64,000 nt of DNA from Desulfobaccales bacterium (lineage in GTDB: Bacteria > Desulfobacterota > Desulfobaccia > Desulfobaccales > 0-14-0-80-60-11). Under the pieces are notes generated by a model. That model was given only the letters and a program-made list of their open reading frames with translations, was not told the DNA's origin and did no database searches. Positions 58,361 to 64,000 of the stretch are shown one piece after another. Each line of letters starts with the position of its first letter. Position 1 is the first letter of the stretch. Position numbers and translations under genes: made by a program. Where the stretch lies: positions 1 through 64,000 of the forward strand of contig JBBFLF010000006.1 in NCBI GenBank assembly GCA_037481655.1, written 5' to 3'.

Positions 58361-59635
58361 ATGCCCGGACCCTGGGAATCCCATATCTGCCCCGGTTGCG
58401 CCTGCCTGTGCGATGACATCGACCTGGTGGAGAGCGAGGGAGGGCTTCTGGCGCAGAATGTCTGCGCCTGGGGGGCCGCCAAATTCCTGGGGGCCAAGAA
58501 ATTCCACCCGGGGCAGCCCCGGCGCCGCCTCACCGCGCCTTTCATCCGGCACGGGGGTCGGCGGCAGGAAGTGAGCCAGGCGGCGGCCCTGGCCGAAGCG
58601 GCGGAGCTTTTGGCCCGAGCCCGGGGGCCGGTGGTCTTCGGGCTCACCGCCTGCGGCTCCCGGGCCCAGGAGGCGGCCCTGTCGCTGGCCCGGCGCCTCC
58701 GGGCCCGGCTGGAGCCGGCGGACCTGAACCTGATGGCCCCCTATTACCAGGCTCTCCTCAGCGAAGAGATCCACCACGCCACCCTGGACTCTCTCCGGGA
58801 TGAGGCTGACACAGTTCTTTATTGGGGGGCCAATCCCTTGCATGCCTGCCCCCGGCACCTGACCCGTTATGCCCTCTTTGCCCGGGGCCGCTTTACCGAG
58901 CGGGGGGCCGAGGACCGGCGGCTGGCCGCGGTGGATGTCCATCGCACCGAGATGGCCCGCTTCTGCCAGGTCTTTGTCAAGGTGGCTCCGGGCCGGGACC
59001 TGGAGCTTATCCGGGCGGTGCATGACCTGGTGAACGGCGGGAGCGCCGCCGCGACCGTCAAAGGGGCAAGCCGCCTGGCGGACTTCCTGCGCCAGGGGGA
59101 GGTGGGGGTGATCTTCGCCGGCCGGGGCCTGGCCTACGGCGAGGAGGGCACCCAGCGCTTCGCCGCCCTGGCCGCTTTGGTCCGGGCCCTCAGGCCCGAA
59201 CGGCGCTTCTTCCTTTTCCCCTTCGCCAGCGACTTCAACAGCGCCGGCCTGTACCACCTGCTCCTCACTCACTTAGGGAGCCCTTTCGCGCCGGATTTCG
59301 GGTCAGGAGACCTCCCGGTCTTCCAGACGCAGCCGGTGGATTGGGAGGAGGCGGACGCCATCCTGGTCACCGGCGCCGATCTTTTCTGGCTGCTCCCGGA
59401 GGAGACCCGCCGGGAGCTTGCCCGCCGCCAGGTGCCGGTGGTGGCCATCGGGCCCTGGGAGGACCGCACCATGGCCCGGGCCACGGTGGGTCTGCCCGCG
59501 GCCCTGGAGGGCCTGGAGGTGGAGGAGATTGCCTACCGCCAGGACGGCCTGCCGGTGTTTCTTAAGGCCGTCCTGCCGGCGCCGGCCCCGGCGGCGCATC
59601 AGGTGTTGACGGACTTGCTTGAAATCTCCGCATGA
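58361..59635 (+). CDS. Formylmethanofuran dehydrogenase subunit B-like protein, metal ligand missing
   Basis: A 424-residue molybdopterin-fold protein resembling FwdB/FmdB/FhcB. The N-terminal 4Fe-4S motif is HICPGCACLCDDI (Cys10, 13, 15 and 17 present), followed by CAWGAAKF. GPVVFGLTACGSRAQEAAL and VLYWGANPLHACPRHLTRY match conserved FwdB blocks. In archaeal enzymes a SVCHGP-like motif provides the Cys/Sec ligand of Mo or W; the corresponding place here seems to read LNLMAPYYQALL, without Cys. By-eye alignment suggests loss of the active-site ligand. It starts a plus-strand cluster with cyclophilin, FwdA-like, ferredoxin, HdrC-like and HdrA-like genes, so a role in electron transfer to an Hdr complex is likely. 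The ATG at 58361 is chosen; a TTG at 58343 is possible. Confidence 0.85.
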   Translation: MPGPWESHICPGCACLCDDIDLVESEGGLLAQNVCAWGAAKFLGAKKFHPGQPRRRLTAPFIRHGGRRQEVSQAAALAEAAELLARARGPVVFGLTACGSRAQEAALSLARRLRARLEPADLNLMAPYYQALLSEEIHHATLDSLRDEADTVLYWGANPLHACPRHLTRYALFARGRFTERGAEDRRLAAVDVHRTEMARFCQVFVKVAPGRDLELIRAVHDLVNGGSAAATVKGASRLADFLRQGEVGVIFAGRGLAYGEEGTQRFAALAALVRALRPERRFFLFPFASDFNSAGLYHLLLTHLGSPFAPDFGSGDLPVFQTQPVDWEEADAILVTGADLFWLLPEETRRELARRQVPVVAIGPWEDRTMARATVGLPAALEGLEVEEIAYRQDGLPVFLKAVLPAPAPAAHQVLTDLLEISA

Positions 59636-59647
59636 GAGAGGTGTTCC

Positions 59648-60181
59648 ATGCCTGAGGAAAAACCTAACTACCCCATTGTGGTCCTGGAGACCACCATGGG
59701 CACCATCAAACTGGAGCTGTGGCCCGACAAGGCCCCCATCACCGTGGACAACTTCCTCACCTACGTGCGGGAAGGGTTTTACGACGGCCTCATCTTCCAC
59801 CGGGCAGTGCAGAATTTTGTCGTTCAGACCGGGGGCTATGAACCCGGCATGGTGTACCGGCAGCCGACGCATCCGCCCATCAAGAATGAGGCGGACAACG
59901 GGCTCCAAAATAAGCGGGGCACCCTCGCCATGGCCCGGGCCTACCCCATCAACAGCGCCGCGGCGCAGTTTTTCATCAACCTGGCGGACAACCCCAAACT
60001 GGACCACAAAGGTCCGGAGCCGGTGAATTTCGGCTACGCGGTCTTCGGCCGGGTCATCTCCGGGCTCCATCTCCTGGAGATTCTGGCCTCCAAGCCGGTG
60101 ACCGTGCGGGAACAGCATCAGAACGTCCCCTATGAGGAGGAGGTCATCCTGAAGGCCTACGTGGAGGGGGAGCCGCGCTGA
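59648..60181 (+). CDS. Cyclophilin-type peptidyl-prolyl cis-trans isomerase
   Basis: A 177-residue cytoplasmic cyclophilin with no signal peptide. The N-terminus (VVLETTMGTIKLELWPDKAP), the core GLIFHRAVQNFVVQTGGYEP and the active-site stretch LAMARAYPINSAAAQFFINL (with Arg, Gln and Phe of the catalytic pocket) are classic. VFGRVISGLHLLEIL is also typical. The gene lies 12 bases after the fwdB-like gene and 20 before the fwdA-like gene on the same strand. It might assist folding of the large complex or be a coincidental passenger. Confidence 0.94.
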   Translation: MPEEKPNYPIVVLETTMGTIKLELWPDKAPITVDNFLTYVREGFYDGLIFHRAVQNFVVQTGGYEPGMVYRQPTHPPIKNEADNGLQNKRGTLAMARAYPINSAAAQFFINLADNPKLDHKGPEPVNFGYAVFGRVISGLHLLEILASKPVTVREQHQNVPYEEEVILKAYVEGEPR

Positions 60182-60201
60182 CAGACAGCGGGCAGGGTGC
60201 C

Positions 60202-61551
60202 ATGCGGCTCAAGATCGCGGGCGGCCGGCTCTTTGACCCCGCTTCGGGCCGGCGCGGTGAGGCAGGCGACCTCTACCTCGAGGGCGAACGGCTGGTCCCG
60301 CCCCTGGACGAGGTGGACGAGGTCCTGGAAGCCCACGGCCAGGCGGTGCTGGCCGCCGGGGTGGAGCTCTGCGCCCCCATGGCGGGCTTCGGCGGGCATC
60401 TCCTGCATCTCCGGGGGGAGGCCCTGCCGCCGACGGACACAGGAAAGCTCTACGCCCGGCTGGGGTATACCCACGTGCACGTAGGCGGCCTCACCTTCGC
60501 CACCGCCGCGGCGGTGCACCGGCAACTCTCGGCCCTGACGCTGGTGGACACCTCCGCCTCCCTGGAGGTGAACCTAAGGGAGGTGGACCTGGCCCTTCAG
60601 GACCCGGCCCGTCTGCCCGAAGTGGTGGAGACCCTTCGGCTTCTCCAGGCCCGCACCCGCACCCTGGGATTCAGCGTGGCGGAGCCGTTTGTGCGCTACC
60701 GCCAGGACTATTATGCCCACCGCACCGTGCCGGGGCCCCGGGCGCTGGAGATTCTGGCCGCGCTGGCGGCCGGATTGGGGTGCCGTCTCTTTCTGGAGGC
60801 CTCTCCCGAGCTGCTCTCCTGGCCGTTTCCGGAGCCGGCACGCTTTCATCTCTCCGGCCTCAGCCGGGGACTGGTGGGCGAGGCGGAGGCTGAAGCGGCT
60901 CGCGGGCTTCTGGCCGCCGGGGCCACCGGGGATCTGGGCCTGAGCCTGGCAGGCCCGGCCGGTCCCCCCGTTTATGTGGAGCTGGGAGGCTATGCGCCCC
61001 GGTGCCTCACCGCCCGGCCGGGAGCGGTGGAGGTGGCCCGGGCGCTGACGCTGGCCCTGGACTTCCCGGGCCAGGGGCTGGCCTTCTCCAGCCTGGGGCC
61101 GCTGTCCCGTCTGGAGCAGGATTTCCCCCGCTTCCTGGCCTGTCTCGGGAAGCCGGAGCAATGCCCCCTGCCCCTGGGAGAGGCGGCCGGTTCCCGGTGC
61201 TGGACCATCCTCGACTGGGCCTACGCCACCCGCTTCCTGCCGGCGGAGCTCCTGGGCCTGAGCGACCGGGGGCGACTCACTCCGGGCGCCCGGGCGGACA
61301 TCGCCCTCTATGACCTGCCCCCGGAGGGCGGGCTTGGGAGCCTGAGCCGCTGCCGCACTCTGATTAAGGCCGGCCGGGTGGTGATCAGGGATTATGTGCT
61401 GGTGGATCCGGACGTGCCCCGACAGACGCTGTTCCGGAACCCTCCGGCGGCGGAGACGCCCCTTTTTCAGGAATTAAGCCGGGCCTACAGCTTCCGGCCG
61501 GAGACTCTTGGGGCGCTGGAGAAGCTGGGGGGCCCCTGGGCCGAGGTTTGA
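60202..61551 (+). CDS. Formylmethanofuran dehydrogenase subunit A-like protein lacking the metal site
   Basis: A 449-residue amidohydrolase-fold protein resembling FwdA/FmdA/FhcA. The N-terminus LKIAGGRLFDPASGRRGEAG and the end-domain ARADIALYDLP with CRTLIKAGRVVIRD are typical. TGKLYARLGYTHVHVGGLT matches the FwdA block after the metal site. FwdA enzymes begin catalysis at VDIHSHIAG, whose histidines hold the two zinc ions; here the equivalent is VELCAPMAGFGGH. The HxH pair is lost, and later histidine ligands are also not evident. The protein therefore probably does not hydrolyse formylmethanofuran and may be structural or bind another pterin. The 3-base gap to the next ferredoxin gene indicates co-translation. 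Confidence 0.82.
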   Translation: MRLKIAGGRLFDPASGRRGEAGDLYLEGERLVPPLDEVDEVLEAHGQAVLAAGVELCAPMAGFGGHLLHLRGEALPPTDTGKLYARLGYTHVHVGGLTFATAAAVHRQLSALTLVDTSASLEVNLREVDLALQDPARLPEVVETLRLLQARTRTLGFSVAEPFVRYRQDYYAHRTVPGPRALEILAALAAGLGCRLFLEASPELLSWPFPEPARFHLSGLSRGLVGEAEAEAARGLLAAGATGDLGLSLAGPAGPPVYVELGGYAPRCLTARPGAVEVARALTLALDFPGQGLAFSSLGPLSRLEQDFPRFLACLGKPEQCPLPLGEAAGSRCWTILDWAYATRFLPAELLGLSDRGRLTPGARADIALYDLPPEGGLGSLSRCRTLIKAGRVVIRDYVLVDPDVPRQTLFRNPPAAETPLFQELSRAYSFRPETLGALEKLGGPWAEV

Positions 61552-61554
61552 GTC

Positions 61555-62007
61555 ATGCTCACGGCAGAGGAGCTCCTGGAGTTTCTGCCCCGCACGGACT
61601 GCGGCCAGTGCGGCATGACCTGCGCCGACTTTGCCGGGCTGCTCCTCAGCCGGGACCTCTCGCCTGCTGACTGTCCGGTGCTGCATGAACCGGAGTATGC
61701 CGGCTTCATCGAGGCCCTGGAGGAGCTTCTGGCCGCGGCGCCGGCCGCCCGCCGGGGCATGGCCATCGATCCCACTCGTTGCATCGGCTGCGGCATCTGC
61801 GTGGCCATGTGCGAACACCACCTGGCCCAGGTGCCCGAGGCCCGGGCCGGCCGGGGACCCAGGCTGGGCGACCGGGTGATTTTCCGGGTGGTGAACGGCC
61901 AGGTGGTGGTGGTGAATCAGGAGCAGTGCGTGCGCCTCCTGCAGGCGGCGGAAAAATGCAGCAAATGCGCGGAACACTGTCCCACCGAGGCCATTACCCT
62001 GAACTGA
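61555..62007 (+). CDS. Iron-sulfur protein with an RnfB/CODH-type cluster domain and two ferredoxin motifs
   Basis: A 150-residue cytoplasmic ferredoxin. The N-terminal domain DCGQCGMTCADFAGLL with a fourth Cys in SPADCP (Cys16, 19, 23, 40) matches the single-cluster domain found in RnfB and in the gamma subunit of acetyl-CoA synthase. The C-terminal part carries RCIGCGICVAMCEHH (about 75-90) and KCSKCAEHCP (about 135-146) separated by a long insert, forming two further 4Fe-4S clusters. It links the Fwd-like and Hdr-like parts of the cluster, starting 3 bases after the fwdA-like stop. Confidence 0.9.
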   Translation: MLTAEELLEFLPRTDCGQCGMTCADFAGLLLSRDLSPADCPVLHEPEYAGFIEALEELLAAAPAARRGMAIDPTRCIGCGICVAMCEHHLAQVPEARAGRGPRLGDRVIFRVVNGQVVVVNQEQCVRLLQAAEKCSKCAEHCPTEAITLN

Positions 62008-62050
62008 TGAGGGTGGCCCGGTGGTATCTCAGCTTGGTGGAAGGGCATTG

Positions 62051-62539
62051 ATGGATGTGCCCCTGAACCTGGAAGATTCTGATCCCTGGTTCCCGGAGAC
62101 GGTGGCCCGGGAACCGGGCTGCGGGAATCTTTGGCGCTGCGTGGGCTGCGGCACCTGCACCGCTCTTTGCCCGGTGAGTGCCGTGCATCCGGAGTTCAGC
62201 CCCGGCCTCATCCTCCGGCAGGTGCTCCTGGGCCTGAAGGGGGAAGTGCTGGGCTCGCCGCTCCTCTGGCAGTGCGCCCGCTGTGCCCGCTGCTCCTATT
62301 ACTGCCCCCAGGAGGTGCGGTTTCTGGACATCATCCAGTCCCTCCGGCGGCTGGCGGTGGCTGAGGGCTTTGTCTCTCCGGAGCTGGCCCAGGCGGTGGC
62401 GGAGGCGGACAGCCTGCTGGCCGAGCTGAGGCGGCGCACCCTGGAGCGCCTGGCTGCCCCCGGAGCGGAGAGCCTCCCCCCCCGGGAGGTGCTCACCTCT
62501 ACCCTGAGGGAGATGGACCCGGGACATGAGGGGGATTAG
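62051..62539 (+). CDS. hdrC: HdrC-like iron-sulfur subunit
   Basis: A 162-residue protein resembling subunit C of heterodisulfide reductase. Two clusters are bound by Cys30/33/36/40 (CVGCGTCTALCP) and Cys75/78/81/85 (CARCARCSYYCP); between them GLILRQVLLGLKGEVLGSPLLW is typical for HdrC. The C-terminal helix continues about 70 residues. GGAAGGGCATTG precedes the ATG at 62051; an upstream start at 62021 is rejected. No HdrB (CCG domains) is visible before the end of the window; it may follow HdrA. Confidence 0.9.
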   Translation: MDVPLNLEDSDPWFPETVAREPGCGNLWRCVGCGTCTALCPVSAVHPEFSPGLILRQVLLGLKGEVLGSPLLWQCARCARCSYYCPQEVRFLDIIQSLRRLAVAEGFVSPELAQAVAEADSLLAELRRRTLERLAAPGAESLPPREVLTSTLREMDPGHEGD

Positions 62540-62578
62540 CGGCGTCCGGAGGCGGCCGACCCGGGGCGGAGGGCGGGC

Positions 62579-64000
62579 ATGGCGTTGATCAGCCCCCTGC
62601 CCCGGGTGGCGAGCCCCCGCATCCTGGTGGTGGGGGGCGGCATCGCCGGACTCACGGCCGCCCTGGACCTGGCGGCGCTGGGGTTTCCCGTCACCCTGGC
62701 GGAGCAGGGGCCCTCGGTGGGCGGCCTCATGGCGCAACTGGACAAGACCTTCCCCACCAACGACTGCGCCATGTGCATCCTCTCGCCCCGGATGCTGGAG
62801 GCGGCCCGCCACCCCCTCATTGAAATCCTTACCTTGACCACCCTCAGCACCTTAAGGGGGGAGCCGGGTGATTTTGTGGCCACCCTGAGCCGCCGGCCCC
62901 GGTATGTGGATCTTCAGCGTTGCTCCGGCTGCGGGGAGTGCACCCGGGTCTGTCCCCGCAGCCTGCCGGACCCCTTCAATCTGGGCTTAAGCCGGGTCAA
63001 GGCCATCCGGGTGCCCTTTCCCCAGGCCGTGCCCCAGGCGGCGGTTCTGGACCCTGGGGCTTGCCGCCACTTCCAGGGCCGGCCCTGCCGGGCCTGCGTG
63101 GAGGTCTGCCCCGCGGGCGCCGTGGACCTCTCTCAGGAGCCCGAGACCCTGGTACGGCACGTGGGCGCAGTGCTCCTCACCGGCGGCCTGTCTCCCGCTC
63201 CGGCCCAGGATTTCCCCGGGGCAAATCTCCCCGGGGTCCTCACCAGCCTCCAGTTTGAGCGCCTGCTCAGCGCCACCGGCCCCACCGGCGGCCGCCTGGT
63301 GCGCCCCGGCGACGGCGCCCCCATCCGGCGGCTGGCCTTCCTGCAGTGTATCGGCTCCCGGGAGCCGGAGCACGGCGCGCCCTTTTGCTCCTCCCACTGC
63401 TGCTTGGCCAGCCTCAAGGAGGCGGTGCTGGCCGCAGAGCTTGCCCCTCCCGGACTGGAGGCCCATATCGTGGCCATGGACCTGAGGGCCCCCGGCAAGG
63501 GCCAGGAAAGCTATCTCGAGCGGGCCCTGGCCCGGGGGATTCAGGTCCTCCGCGCCCGGGCCGGGGCGGTGGAACCCCGGCCCGACGGCGGGGTGGCAGT
63601 GCTATTCTCCGACGCCCACGGCCGCCGGCGGGAGCTGGCGGTGGACCTGGCGGTTCTGGCGGTGGGGCAGCGGCCGGCTGCGGGCTTCCCGGAGCTGGCC
63701 CGGCGGTTGGGACTCCCCCTGGGGCCGGGGCAGTATTTGCTCCCCACCGGCGTGGAGCCCTGGGAGACCCCCCGGCCGGGCATCTGGGTGGCGGGGGCCG
63801 CCCGGGAGCCCGGGGACATCACCGACTCCCTCACCTCCGCCGCGGCGGGAGCCCAGTCCGCGGCCACGCTCTTGGCCTTGGCGCCCCGGTCGAGCCCCGT
63901 GGCGGCGGCAATGCCGCCCCCGGCGGCGGTCACCGCCGCTTTGCCCCGCATCGGCGTCTACTTATGCCATTGCGGCACTAATATTGCCAAAAGCATTGAT
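62579..64000 (+). CDS. hdrA: HdrA-type FAD/iron-sulfur protein, cut by the window end
   Basis: An open frame of 474 codons without a stop up to the last base. The FAD loop ILVVGGGIAGLTAALDLA and the HdrA hallmark GGLMAQLDKTFPTNDCAMC (Cys63, Cys66) are present, as are the cluster motifs CSGCGECTRVCP (Cys115/118/121/125) and CRHFQGRPCRACVEVCP, the block LQCIGSREPEHGAPFCSSHC and LAVGQRP. The final residues (IGVYLCHCGTNIAKSID) are the sequence that normally opens an HdrA chain, so a second HdrA unit seems to be fused C-terminally, as in some bifurcating Hdr and Qmo-type proteins. GGAGGGCGGGC precedes the ATG. In HdrABC, FAD bifurcates electrons between ferredoxin and a disulfide. Confidence 0.9.
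   Translation, partial: MALISPLPRVASPRILVVGGGIAGLTAALDLAALGFPVTLAEQGPSVGGLMAQLDKTFPTNDCAMCILSPRMLEAARHPLIEILTLTTLSTLRGEPGDFVATLSRRPRYVDLQRCSGCGECTRVCPRSLPDPFNLGLSRVKAIRVPFPQAVPQAAVLDPGACRHFQGRPCRACVEVCPAGAVDLSQEPETLVRHVGAVLLTGGLSPAPAQDFPGANLPGVLTSLQFERLLSATGPTGGRLVRPGDGAPIRRLAFLQCIGSREPEHGAPFCSSHCCLASLKEAVLAAELAPPGLEAHIVAMDLRAPGKGQESYLERALARGIQVLRARAGAVEPRPDGGVAVLFSDAHGRRRELAVDLAVLAVGQRPAAGFPELARRLGLPLGPGQYLLPTGVEPWETPRPGIWVAGAAREPGDITDSLTSAAAGAQSAATLLALAPRSSPVAAAMPPPAAVTAALPRIGVYLCHCGTNIAKSID

Overview
The window reads as a chromosomal segment of a high-GC, strictly anaerobic Gram-negative bacterium, most likely a member of the Desulfobacterota (a Desulfobacca- or Syntrophobacter-like lineage). 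This is inferred from the gene set, not from a search: desulforedoxin plus rubrerythrin under a PerR-like regulator, HdrA/HdrC proteins, homologues of formylmethanofuran dehydrogenase subunits, a cytosolic molybdopterin oxidoreductase operon, and thiosulfate/persulfide handling genes, together with outer-membrane proteins. No rRNA, tRNA, insertion sequence, prophage or CRISPR array was seen.

Layout. 1-5.8 kb (+): sucC and sucD are separated by two paralogous exported proteins, a solitary DNA methyltransferase and a small basic protein, followed by queH and an RsbW-like protein. 6.1-12 kb (-): recD2, glmM, coaX, a SagB-type nitroreductase and an exported TPR protein. 12.2-15.8 kb: a Fur-family regulator with feoA, rnc on the other strand, a perR-desulforedoxin-rubrerythrin operon and a PagL-like deacylase. 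15.9-19.6 kb: a cobA-hemD fusion with a chagasin-like inhibitor, a zinc-ribbon HELAH protein and a tandem-GAF protein. 19.6-27 kb (-): a three-gene set of radical SAM protein, PqqD-like protein and a very large FecR-TPR-beta-barrel protein, then an APC permease.

27.3-33.6 kb (+): a molybdo-enzyme, its four-cluster ferredoxin subunit and an 1135-residue NuoF/GltD fusion. 33.7-36.6 kb: a CAP-domain protein, a TauE-like exporter and a membrane protein. 36.8-45.9 kb: carbon metabolism, with GAPDH, a GH15 glucoamylase, menG/ubiE and the complete oxidative pentose phosphate set (gnd, pgl, rpe, zwf). 45.9-50.8 kb (-): sulfur handling, with a split YeeE transporter, one half fused to three rhodaneses, and an exported ETHE1-like lactamase-fold/rhodanese protein. 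50.9-57.7 kb: an acetyltransferase, a chemoreceptor signalling protein, a seven-PAS hybrid kinase and a small exported nuclease-like protein. 58-64 kb (+): fwdB-like, cyclophilin, fwdA-like, ferredoxin, hdrC and the beginning of an hdrA-type gene that leaves the window.

Three systems deserve most attention: (1) the fwdB/fwdA-hdrC-hdrA cluster, in which both Fwd homologues appear to have lost catalytic ligands; (2) the PqqD/radical SAM/outer-membrane operon, which looks like an undescribed peptide-modification and surface system; (3) the NuoF-GltD fusion attached to a cytosolic molybdo-enzyme, whose NuoF half has lost its 2Fe-2S cysteines, its FMN loop and one N3 ligand. In addition, a roughly 125-140 bp GC-rich three-hairpin element occurs six times, each copy directly before the start codon of a plus-strand gene. 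All motif comparisons were made by eye against remembered family consensus sequences.
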